Shown one piece after another: positions 21,944-32,220 of a stretch of DNA of 64,000 nucleotides. Each line of letters opens with the position of its first letter. Within the stretch, counting starts at the first letter, position 1. Under the pieces are notes generated by a model. The model ran no database searches, had not been told where the DNA came from, and was given only the letters and a program-made list of their open reading frames with translations. A program made the translations under genes and the position numbers. Source of the stretch: Cladosporium sp. IMV 00045 (taxonomy: Eukaryota; Ascomycota; Dothideomycetes; Cladosporiales; Cladosporiaceae); the NCBI GenBank assembly GCA_001931905.2, contig MSJI02000172.1, positions 1 to 64,000 on the forward strand, in the 5' to 3' direction.

Positions 21944-24006
21944 ATGCGTGCGCTGCCGACATCACCATCTTGGATACTAGAACGACATTGTAAGCGATCA
22001 GGTCCACTTCAATCACCGGCGGTTCCGATGCCTACTCATAACCAGACGGTCCGCGCCCGGCCGTCCGCTCCCGTAGCTTCCTCGTCAACTCCCTCTGCGA
22101 GCAATATCAACAGCGGTGGAACGAACCAGCGACCCCGACGACAGCACATTGGCGTAGCATGCAAATCTTGCCGAGTGCGCAAGGGCAAATGTGACGACCA
22201 GCGTCCCTGCAAGTGGTGTCGCGACCACGAAACCCCATGTAAGTACGAGGCGGAGGCTGGAGAAACCCTCACAGGTGCGAGGAAGAGAAAGTATGAAGAC
22301 CTTGAGCACGAACATCTTGCCCTGCTCGAGCTTGTCAGCATCGCAGCTTTGCGGTCTGATGCTGGTGAGATTCTCCAGCAGTTCCAAAACGGCAGAAGAG
22401 CCGGAGATCTTGTCATCCTGCTCAAAGAGGGGGACATTACATACCAGAATCATCTGGGAAGCGATCCACGCACCAGGCGAATGCTCCTTTCCCTCCTCAT
22501 AAAGAGCACTGCGTCGCTCGACGAGATCATCCTCACAGCACCAAGAATTGCGGAATTACGGCTGGACATCACGTGGGAAGCTGAAGATGGGAGGACCAAA
22601 GCTCTGAAGAATCGCACGATCGATGCGGATGCGATTGTCTCCGCCCTCAAGAATCTCGTTGTTCCAGAAGCTCCTATGGCAACTCCAGACCCATTAGGGC
22701 AGGCAGCTAATAACACAGACCGCCGCCTCCCCAACGAATTCCTTTTGCCAGCTCAACCATGGACAAAGCTTTTGACAGACGATGCTTTGGTCACACATCT
22801 TGTGACCATATTTCTGAATTACAACAATGTGTATTGGAGATACGTCGAGGAAGATCTCTTCCTGGGGAGCATGCAATCTGGAAATCTCCAAGCGGAGTTT
22901 TGTTCGCCTTTCCTTGTCAATGCCATCTGTGCGTTGGTATGTTTGAGCTCGGAGCATGGTGCAGTGTTCAATCGACCCGATGACTTGATAAGCCGAGGGC
23001 AGCACTTTCACGATGAAGCGTTGCGTCTATGGTACTTGGAAGAAGGCAAGGCGTCGGTGACAAACATTCAGGCTCTTGTTATTTCTTCCATGGGATCTGG
23101 CTTTCGGGGCAAAGACAAGCTGGGAATTTCGTTGCTCGCTCTCGCTAAGCGTATGAATGACGAATTACCATTGCCGCCCATATCCGCAGATACGATCACG
23201 ATGTCCGACAGAACAAGAGCACGAGTCAGTGCTTGTTGGGCTTTTCACCATTTCGACACGTTCGTAGACTCGTAGTGGGTTCATGATTTACTTCAGCTTT
23301 ACTGACGAGACATAGGACCGGTGCGTTGGGGCTTCTTCGAGGTAGCGAACCCATTGACAAAAGATTGTCTTTCCTACCCAACCTTCCAGAAATCTGGCGC
23401 GTATGGACTGGCGAGCCTTTTCTCCGTACTATTACCTACTTCCGACCCAACTCATTGATGCGCGAGCGATGTCAACTTATCCGTCTAACAGCTGATGCGG
23501 TGAACCTGCTTTTTACAACTGTAGACGGTACCAGTTGCCCGGCGTCTGAGAAAGACATCAAAGGCGTGATGACACGATTAGAGAATTGGTACAGCCTCCT
23601 GCCGGACGATCTACAATTCAAGAAGGACCTCCCAGCCCCGGTGTATGAATTGAAGTACGTGTGATGACCTCGAGGAACGAGACACCAAATACTAATCAAC
23701 CATGTTATCAGTGGACACTACTATTGCGCACTAATAACTCTTCGCTCATCCTTGGATTCCCTACAATCCATCCCCAATTCTCCCAACGCTGTCGTCAATT
23801 CCCCTGCCTCTCCACCGCAGGCGTTGCTTGCAGTCTTGCAGGCGACGAGCCTCTTACAAGCCTTTCGGCAGACACATGCCTTCAAATCCCCCCTCGCTTT
23901 CATCTTCCAAGTCTCCGCAATAGTATCGTCATTCCTTCTCCACCATCTGAACGTCCCTCCCACAACCCCTGGAAAGCCTTTCGACAATGTCCCACGCCGC
24001 GCATGA
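21944..24006 (+). CDS. Zn2Cys6 fungal transcription factor
   Basis: Three exons, 21944-23271, 23316-23654 and 23712-24006, give 653 residues. The zinc cluster lies at about residues 72-102: ACKSCRVRKGKCDDQRPCKWC then CKYE, with all six cysteines. A coiled-coil linker follows (RKRKYEDLEHEHLALLELV). The middle-homology (fungal_trans) region spans about 270-600, with CWAFHHFDTFVDSTGALGLL created by splicing, LPNLPEIWRVWTGEPF and NGHYYCALITLRSS. For intron 1 I chose donor GTAGTG, which with branch ACTGAC gives 44 bp; an alternative donor 10 bp upstream would drop a few residues. A second ATG at 22028 could be the true start. It probably regulates nearby genes, but target and inducer are not shown. 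Confidence 0.9.
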
Positions 24007-24148
24007 GTTGAAGAGGTGTTTATAATTCTCATGGATGTGGTACCTACATACATGCATCGACTAGCATGTTTTCATTTTTCATAGCCCCCGATCTTGCCAA
24101 AATTGCTGGAGCCGTGGCTGGACATATGAATACAAATTTAACAGAATT

Positions 24149-24155
24149 TATAAAA
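24149..24155 (+). promoter_or_regulatory. TATA-like box of the 5S rRNA gene
   Basis: TATAAAA lies 29 bases before the 5S start, the position where an upstream TATA-like element assists RNA polymerase III at fungal 5S genes. Confidence 0.55.
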
Positions 24156-24177
24156 ACGCCATTTTTCTTCTCTAAAT

Positions 24178-24296
24178 ACATACGACCATAGGTCAGTGAA
24201 AACTGGGCATCCCGTCCGCTCTGCCATACATAAGCACTGAACCGGGCGACTAGTACTAGAGTGGGTGACCATCTGGGAATCCCGCCTGTTGTATGT
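24178..24296 (+). rRNA. 5S ribosomal RNA, dispersed copy
   Basis: About 119 bases beginning ACATACGACCATAGG and ending GTTGTATGT, followed by a T-run. The terminal helix pairs nine bases (ACATACGAC with GTTGTATGT). Helix II pairs GGTCAGTG with CACTGAACC with one bulge, and helix III closes TGGGCA with TGCCA. The loop CATCCCGTCCGCTC and GGGTGACCA are the conserved internal regions used by TFIIIA. Differences from the common fungal sequence fall in paired positions, so the copy looks functional. Isolated 5S genes between protein genes are normal in Pezizomycotina. Confidence 0.93.
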
Positions 24297-24302
24297 TTTT
24301 TT
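24296..24302 (+). terminator. RNA polymerase III T-run terminator of 5S
   Basis: A run of seven T directly follows the end of the 5S gene. Confidence 0.75.
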
Positions 24303-25338
24303 GCCTTTTCTCTCGACTATATGCGATCTTGGAAGGTCAAAATAGCTATCAAAACTGCCAGCGCGTGGGTGACAAAGTCGCGTTGTTTGTTGACAAGGGC
24401 ATGGTTGCAGCAGAGGTGGGTAGATGTGACAATTGAGAAGATTCTTTCTGGAATAGAGTTAAGGAAGATTTCCCTCGTTCTCACTGACACTAGATTTTGA
24501 TCTAATGGACTCTGATCGAATTAAAACTGTTGAATCGACTTGGTTTCTTCAGAGTCATCTCTTATCATCAAGGGAAACAGGTGGAAGAGTTTTCCAACGT
24601 GTAAATTGTCTAACGTCTGACAGGTAGAGCAGGTCAGACTGAAAACATATCATAGCCAAGTCAAGTCGCTTTAGAAATGCGGCGGAGCGTCGAAAGAATG
24701 TTTCTCGTGCCAGTGCTTGCGGCAGAAGGCTGGAGCCACATGTCCACAGGATGTTCGAGCCGTGGGGGGTTACACCAACACCACATCAAACGAGCCAAGA
24801 CCGGTCTGGAGATAAGCCTTGCAAGCTGTGCCGTAAAAAGCAGCAAATCCAGTGCACAAGACCGCTAAGAATAGTCAGCAAGGCTGACCTAGCCGCATCA
24901 GGCTCCTCCAGGTCGCAGCTCAGTGGTCAGAGAAACATACTGCGTGCATAAACGAGTGGTCTAGCGGCGATCAATATGGTCAGCAAACAGCGTTATCGTT
25001 ACTGACTATAGTCCATTTTGCAGAAATGCGCCTTGATTCATGGCCGCAGAGCTTGATAGTCTGAATGTAGTAGCTCGGTTGCTATATGCAGTCCCAATTG
25101 GGGGCGGACCTGTATAGATCTGACCCTTAGCTTACACACGCAAGACTATCTGAACAGTTAAAATCTTGGAGATGGTTTTGGTGGATCACATGAATGCTTT
25201 CCTTTGCAATGTATATAAGCGTTCACTGAGCGCATGTGAATCAACAGTGAGAGTGGTGATCTGTTCCAGCAAACTTCACTTGATTGTCGCACCTTACATC
25301 ACACCTCCAATCGATCATTCCTTTCGGCGACAGCCAAG
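24303..25338. other. Gene-free region after the 5S gene
   Basis: About 1 kb. A short frame at 24751-24951 reads CKLCRKKQQIQCTRP, faintly like half a zinc cluster, but nothing on either side supports a gene. No repeat is seen. Confidence 0.4.
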
Positions 25339-26246
25339 ATGGTCCTCGGCTACAGCAACTTCTTCCACCTCTCGAAAGAGGACTACCGCCTCGAACTCAA
25401 AAAGCGAAAGACCAACGAACTCCAGCAACTAGAACTGGGCAAGACCCGCGGTCGGATATCTTCTAGCCTCATGACTCTCGGCGGGGTCCTGGCCGTACCA
25501 GTGACGATCGGCGGCAGTCTGATCGTGAGCGGCATCGGCGTGCGGAAACTGCGCGTGGCAGACAACAAACTAGATCTCATTCGCGAGGAGCTCGCATCAC
25601 GGGGCAAGACGCTGCATAAGACTGATGCGAAGGATGTGGCCGTTGCCGGCGGATCATGGCTGGCCGGTAACATGCTTGCTGCGGGTTTGTTCGACGTGTC
25701 GATCGATGGATTCGGTGGGAGCGATGTCGCCAGCAGTACAGCGGTGACCGGCGCGGCGGAAGTTACTCCAACTTACAATGGCGAGGGCACTGTCTCTCAA
25801 GGATTTCTCCAGGAAGGTGAAATGGTTCCAAACATGACAAGCAACCTGATCGACATCGCAACGAACGAGAAAGGACCTGGATTGGACTACCTGGTGACTG
25901 ATGCTGGGCAGCATGCGCTTGGAGATGCTGGAGCCGCTGCTGTAGGGAGCACGGGAGCATTTGGGCTGAAAGAGGCCGTCGGCGATGTCATCTCCGAAGG
26001 TATATCGAAAGGCTACACCAAAGCATTCGAGAACGATCAGGTCGTACAAAGCTATGGATCAGCGAGCTTAAGGACAGTCGCATGCGGTGGATGCGGACAA
26101 CAAACTAAAACGGGGGCTACCTTCATGTGTAAGTCGAGAAGGTTTTGCTAATTCTGTTCTGATGAACTAACCATAGAGTTCCAACAGATAACAACTCCAT
26201 AAGTCTCTGCACGAGCTGTCACGACAAGTTAGCCGCTATCGCTTGA
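25339..26246 (+). CDS. Unknown glycine-rich protein with a C-terminal zinc ribbon
   Basis: Two exons, 25339-26128 and 26188-26246, give 282 residues. I do not recognise the family. Residues 1-35 are charged and probably helical (EDYRLELKKRKTNELQQLEL). Residues 44-72 (SLMTLGGVLAVPVTIGGSLI) are a hydrophobic, glycine-spaced stretch that could insert in or lie on a membrane, and a second Gly/Ala-rich stretch lies near 100-125. The C terminus has Cys249, Cys252, Cys271 and Cys274 in CGGC...CTSC, a zinc-ribbon spacing. The second pair exists only after removal of the 59-bp intron (donor GTAAGT, branch CTAAC), which supports the splice. It sits 900 bases upstream of a HET gene on the same strand; a functional link is speculation. 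Confidence 0.7.
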
Positions 26247-27145
26247 TTGTCGGTTCCCTCGTTATAGCGGTATACGCCGCCGGGCTTTTCCGCCCGCCGA
26301 CTGGCAATAGGAGGTTTCGTTAGAAGTCTGGCGGCAGGACGTATCTCGTGGAAACAGGGCATTTTATGAGGTGTCGACGACCATCGGCGTTGGCTTGGGT
26401 GGCCGGTGCAGATGGGGAAACACTGTCGTCTGGCGCTGATATTGCCCACCGAGGCTGGTCTATACGCTGATCTCGTTCATCAGATAGCTAGCCTCGCGTG
26501 AATCCGCTGGTAAGGTACGTTGACGAAGCAATGACCTCGTCGAGCGCCGCGGACCATGGGGTTAGGTTGCTCCTCGGCCAAGGTGAAATGGGGCTTGGGC
26601 GCCTGAGCGCAGGAAGATCATGTTTGACAGGGATATTTCGACACATTGTCGCTGGAGGAGAACGATTGTCAATTTATTGCGATGCGTTACCCAACGATCA
26701 TTGTCATTTGGGTCGTGTATCAGGAAAACTCGATGTGTCTCGTTGACGTGAAGTCAGGAAGGGCCGGGTCACGTGCCCGGGACGCGGGATGATGGAAAGG
26801 GAGTCAGCCAGCGTCTGTTCAATGTTCTTACCCTCCTCACCTTGATATGAAAATCAGCATTGAAATCTCATACATTCATTCTCTTGCTGTGGAGATGAGA
26901 AACTGCGGAGAGAGACCGTTGAAAAGGCCTGGCGCACGAAAATGAAGCTTTGACACATATCGACTGCACTTCGCCACATCCTTCAGCTCACGACGATGCT
27001 CTCGTGGCTGTACAAGCGAGCCGTGGAGGATCATGCCGACCCACATTATTACAAGCGCCTTGCAAGTTGCAGCCGCACTTTGACTCTTTGGTGAACCCTT
27101 GAGTTCCTCTTCCTGTTAAGATGTTAACCATTAATCAACAAGATC
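26247..27145. other. Intergenic region before the HET gene
   Basis: About 900 bases without a supported gene. It contains a CCCGGG-rich patch near 26775 and otherwise ordinary sequence. Confidence 0.45.
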
Positions 27146-29094
27146 ATGTGGCTTCTCAATGCGAGCACTTACGTGCTCGAGCAATTCATGAATGAGAAGA
27201 CTATTCCTGAATATGCCATTCTATCACACACGTGGGGTGCCGGAGAAGTCACCTACCAAGAACTCTCTGGAAACCTCACCCAGCTCACCCAAAAGAAGGC
27301 CGGCTTCAGAAAGATCCAGATGACGTGCACGCAGGCGATAGCCGACGGATTGGAGTACTGCTGGGTCGATACCTGCTGCATCGACAAGACCAGTAGTGCG
27401 GAGCTTTCAGAGGCTATCAACTCGATGTTTCGTTGGTATGCTCGATCAACTGTGTGCTACGCATATCTGGAGGATGTTGAAGTAGCCGCTGGCGCCACGA
27501 GCAATTTCGAGCACAGCAGATGGTTTACTCGAGGATGTGAGTGTGCACACGGAGGCCAATCTGCCTCTACGCTGAATGACTCCGACAAAAGCAATGATTC
27601 GAAAAAGGTCTTCCGCTAGTCAAGGTATACTGATTTGGTGGATTAGGGACACTTCAAGAGTTGATCGCTCCCAGGACTATCGAGTTCTTCGGCGCTACTT
27701 GGATGCACTTTGGAACAAGTAGTCTACTCGCCAATGATATTTCAAAGATAACCAATATCGATATCGAAGTTCTTCGCAAAGAACGCCGTTTGAGAGACGT
27801 GTGTATCGCACGCCGGATGTCGTAAGCTTACCGTACTGAACTTCAAACTCCTTTACTCACGCTCAGTCATAGATGGGCTGCAGGTCGCCAGACCACACGC
27901 ACCGAAGATATGGCCTACTGCCTTCTTGGTATATTCGATGTTAACATGCCGCTACTTTACGGCGAAGGCAACAAGGCATTCTATCGCTTACAAGAGCAGA
28001 TTCTCGGAGAATCTACAGACGATAGCTTGTTGGCATGGAACTATTACAAGCCTGAGGATGAAGTTGAACAGTTCAACTTCGACTATGCATTATTCGCACC
28101 TTCTCCAAATTTCTTCAAGCACTGTAGAAATTTCCGGCAGTGTCGTCCTATCGCATGGGACGACGTGATCGAGCTCACCAGCAATGGGGTGCGCCTCAAG
28201 ACGCACTATATTGGTGGGAAGGCGCTCAAAGATGTTTATCGAGCAGGCCCATACCCCAAGTACGGCAAGGTCGCCCTTCTCAACTGTTACAGTGAGGACG
28301 CTCCTAATTTACGCTACGTTCTCCATCTGCAACCATACTCACAAGGTGGCTCCACCAGCACTGGATACTCGGTCTGCCCGCAAGCTCTTCATGGTAACGC
28401 CTATCGGGATTCGCGGCAGGCCATGTCTGTCGGACTGTGTACACGACTCGGTCTTGTAGATAGGTATGGCGGACAGGGAAACGTGCCTCAGGCGACTTGC
28501 TTGATTACTAAAGCATTCCTGGGGGATTCGTTTCCGTTGCGAGTGCGCATCAGTCTGAGCCCCACAAACGCTTTCAGGTTCGAGCAGGTGGTATGTCCAC
28601 CACACATATACAAGGGAGATCGCCTATCATCTTCGCTCATCGAGACGTTCAACACTACTCACAGACTTGAGTTTGGGTGTGGATCATCCTGGCTGTTGGA
28701 AGTCCCAGACCGGACACCCAAAAAAATCATCACCGTAGCTGCGCGTATCCTAGATATCGCAAGCAATGGGTCCTTCTCACTCGTGTGCCATTATACACTT
28801 GAAGGCCCGGATGTCGGGGACTGCGGTATCCGGTTATTGATCACCGACAACGACAACGTTGATGATGATGCCACGCTCTGGGCGCGTCATGCTAACTGGG
28901 TTTGCTACAGTGGAAAAAAGAAGCAGTGCAGGCTCAATACCAGCGCTGGTACTGTTGTGGCAGACTGCAGTATGAACGACTTTGAGGGGCCAATCATGGA
29001 AGTAGTAATCAGGCTCGTTGAGCCGAGGACCATTGGCAAAGACCAGGAGAAGGAAGGAGTTGGTAAAAAGTTCTCTCGGTGGATGAAGGCGTGA
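27146..29094 (+). CDS. HET-domain (heterokaryon incompatibility) protein
   Basis: Three exons, 27146-27536, 27647-27821 and 27873-29094, give 595 residues. HET domains trigger cell death after non-self recognition in filamentous ascomycetes. The motifs fall in order: AILSHTWG (24-31), LEYCWVDTCCIDK (69-81), RGWTLQELIAP (129-139, assembled across intron 1) and SWAAGRQTTRTEDMAYCLLG followed by FDVNMPLLYGEG (about 189-220, assembled across intron 2). The two splice junctions rebuilding canonical motifs make the model strong. After the domain there are about 370 residues of unassigned C-terminal sequence with no NACHT, WD40 or ankyrin repeats. Donors are GTGAGT and GTAAGC. Allelic partner and trigger cannot be inferred. 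Confidence 0.93.
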
Positions 29095-29479
29095 CACGAG
29101 CGCAAAAGAAAAGTTCGACACTTCACGGTCTGGCAAGGAAAAAACATCAAGGCCATCGAACGAAACCTATTATGACATGTGACCTAAACACATATGCCTG
29201 CTAGTCGTGAATGTCGTCTCAATGATGCCTTTGGATCAAATCACACACACAGCGACGTCGTGATTGGAGTGAAGCCAATATTGCAATTCTTGAAAAGAAG
29301 TTTCCACAAGCCGTCGCATACAACGAAAATTCCTCTTCCGCACTTGACGTCCAGGAACAATTTGATTTTCCTGAGCTGGCGACGCTAGCTCATGTTTGTT
29401 GCTTTTTCCCTTGGCCATCTAAATACAACACCAGAATCGAGGGTACATTGAGAGCTCTAGCGTATCAATCATCAAAATT
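29095..29479. other. Convergent 3' region between HET gene and FAD monooxygenase
   Basis: About 385 bases between two convergent stop codons. Nothing beyond 3' flanks is visible. Confidence 0.5.
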
Positions 29480-31052
29480 CTATAAAAGTCTAAGATTTGT
29501 GTAGAGAAAAACACCAAGAACGCCACTTCCAATGAACAACGCACTCCAAAACATCCAGCCTCGACTCCGAATTCGCTCTTCGTAGCGTTTATTCGCCTCG
29601 ACATACCTCTCCGGAAATGGAATACCTTCGATACAGGGACCACTGAGGGTATTCTTGACGATGAGACTGAAGATCAAGCTCTGGCCGAAACGCGGGAAGA
29701 AATAGTCAACGAAAATCTTCGAGAAGAAGGTTTCCTTGATCGAAGCCGAGTTGGTGTGACGACCTTGGTTCACTGCATCCACAGCGCGCTGGTATCGTTT
29801 TGCCTGGGTCGCTGTGAATATTGCATCAACGTCGTTCTCCGTCAGTGATTCTTTGGAGTCTTTGTTTCCAAGGGCCTGGGTCAGTATGTTGACGAGGACG
29901 GCGGTGGTTTCCAGGGCGCCATTTCCTCCTTGAGCACTGATGGGATGTAGCTGTTGTGTAACGTCAGTAAGTCAGCGTATTTTGCTACATTGCATTCTTC
30001 GACTCGCCTTGTGCGCGGCATCACCGACTGTCAAGATTCTTCGGTAATGCCAACGTGGGAAGACGTGGTCCTCAATGCTGACAAGTGAAGTCTGCAACTT
30101 GTGGGCGTATAGATCCTCAAAACTTGTCGTCTCGGTCAATTGATCCCCGAAATGTTGCTTCGCCAACTCCACCTCGTCTTCTTTGGTGTAGCGAGCAATA
30201 TCCTTGCCAAAGACTTTGTCGACACCGGTGAATAAGAACCAATAGTAGCGGTCACCAGGGGCAGAGATAACCATGTAGTTGCTGTTCTTGAAGAAGGCGT
30301 TGATCTGATGAGGCGTTTCGGGTAGACCGGGAGGTCGTTTGGAGATGCCGAAGATACATTTTGATTCACATTGCAGACCTGGTGAATATTAGCACAGTCC
30401 GGGAAACGTAGTTCTTCAGTACGTACTTGTTAGGGGATCCGCTTGGAAGACGTCGGACTTTGCGCTATGAGCAATGCGCCACATCTCCTTTCTGACGTTG
30501 CTGTGTATGCCATCGGCGCCGATGATGATGTCCCCTGTATACTTGGACCCGTCTTTCGTACGGACCGTGACATTATTCTCTCCGTGCTCCACGCACTCGA
30601 CGCGTTTATTTGTAAACACTCGTTCCTTATGCTTCAGACTGTCGAACAAAACTTCAAGAACTGTTTGTCGATCGATGAAGATTTGAGGGTAGCCAATCCT
30701 GTTGTCGCGCATGAGTATCGATCAAGTATGCATTGGTCCCAAAATCTCCGTACCTTTCTTCCAACTTCTCCGAGAATGTGGTTTCCTTAGTGTCGATCCA
30801 TGGTTCACCACTGAACAAACGCATGCGGGCGTTATAGTAGGTATTGCCGGCGAGTTTGCGAATTTTTTCATAGCAACCGAGTTGATCCAAGATACGAAGA
30901 CCGCTGGGTAGTAATCCAAGGCTTGCTCCGAGCTGAGGTGCGACGGTCGAGTGTGCCTCGAGTAGAAGATAGTCAATACCGAAATGCTCCAGCATCAGCG
31001 CCAAAGAAAGACCGGAAACGCTGCCACCAACGATAAGCACTGTGAAACCCAT
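29480..31052 (-). CDS. FAD-dependent monooxygenase, membrane-anchored (PaxM/AtmM-like fold)
   Basis: Four exons, 30754-31052, 30427-30698, 30008-30378 and 29480-29950, give 470 residues. It is a class A flavin monooxygenase: GGSVSGLSLALMLEHFG near residue 9 is the Rossmann dinucleotide motif, GADGIHSNVR near 170 is the DG motif, and GDAAHKLHPISAQGGNGALE at about 309-328 binds FAD ribityl/phosphate. The C terminus ends in one hydrophobic helix (MFWSALFIGSGVLGVFLYT), typical of fungal enzymes of the indole-diterpene/meroterpenoid epoxidase type. Intron 3 uses a GC donor (AAG|GCGAGT, 29951-30007), and all phases close. The natural substrate is not predictable. The nearby SDR is a possible partner, but no backbone synthase is in the window. 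Confidence 0.9.
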
Positions 31053-32141
31053 GCTGCGCAGAAGTCAAAGACTGTAGAATGATGTGAGGACATTTTTAGA
31101 ACAAGGGATTTCTTCTTCTTATGCACATCGCTACAGTTAGAAACAAATATAAAGCCAAGGCCAATGTCAATGTTAGGCCGGGGTCCGGACATCGCGGCGT
31201 CCGGAGACTTTGCCATGGCGATGTCAACTCCAAAGATTTATTAGACTGTTAGGTCGTAGACTGACACTTCGCTGTTACGCCGTCTCGACCACCGGTCATC
31301 TCGGCCTCCGAAAATCGTGCCCTCATTCTCGGTGACCCAAAGCGTCGCTTAAAAGTGGGTCTGTCGCTTTTGTTCCCATTACGCGAGAGGTAGCCAGAAC
31401 CTGACGGATCGCCAAGAATAAGATTATTGTATTGTCAAGCAGATTGAGGTTTTTTTATTTTTTATTTTATTTTTGAAAAAAAAATAAAGACCCAGATGCC
31501 AGGTTGAGGTAGCGAGGTGGAGCCATCAAGTTCCCTGACAGAACAATATGTCGAACGGCCATGATTGACAAGTCTCCGGATGCCTTTCCACCTTATTCTC
31601 TCTGCGTGGACCGCGGTCTCTCTCTAGTATCTATCCAAGGGACAGTGGCCTGGAGTTCCAGGGCGGCCAGGTGTTAGAAACTAACACCATCAGATGTCAA
31701 CCTGTGTGCTACACATGAGGAGTCAAGTCAAAAACAAACTGTGAGCATGGAGTGGACGATCTTTCTGGCGGCGATCAGCATGCCTACTTATCACTCCTGC
31801 ACTAGAACGGCATGATTGCTGATACGGAAGTATGCGAGAGCCGTCGCAGCCAGGCAAAGCTACTATCAACTCCTCACTTTGTCGAGGCAGCTACTTTGCT
31901 ATATCTCCTGAATTCTGGAACATCCGTTTGATGCTGCGCTTCAATCATATGGCGAGTGGATCGCTGAAAGTGCAGGTCGAGGTGAACAATAGGCTTGTCG
32001 GCCTTCATCGAACATCCAACGCCAAGGAACGAAGGAATATACGGCCGCAAGAAGCATGAAGACGTCAACGATACCAGACTTGCATCGAGATACACAACTC
32101 AGTGCCTGGGGCTGTGGTTTGTTGATCTAACTCGATAGTAG
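31053..32141. other. Gene-free region between FAD monooxygenase and SDR
   Basis: About 1.1 kb between divergent genes. It includes an A/T homopolymer patch near 31445-31495 (T-runs then A-runs, able to fold back). No coding frame is supported. Confidence 0.45.
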
Positions 32142-32149
32142 TATAAATA
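32142..32149 (+). promoter_or_regulatory. TATA box of the SDR gene
   Basis: TATAAATA lies 79 bases before the SDR start codon, a suitable distance for a TATA element. Confidence 0.6.
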
Positions 32150-32220
32150 AGCTGGTCCCCAATGGCTAGGATGACCTTTAATTCGACAGACCACAAAGTC
32201 ATCGGACAGAAAACACAATA

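Noticed and set aside
24751..24951. Possible half zinc cluster (CKLCRKKQQIQCTRP)
   Set aside because: Only four cysteine-type positions, no second half, no splice partner and no downstream domain.
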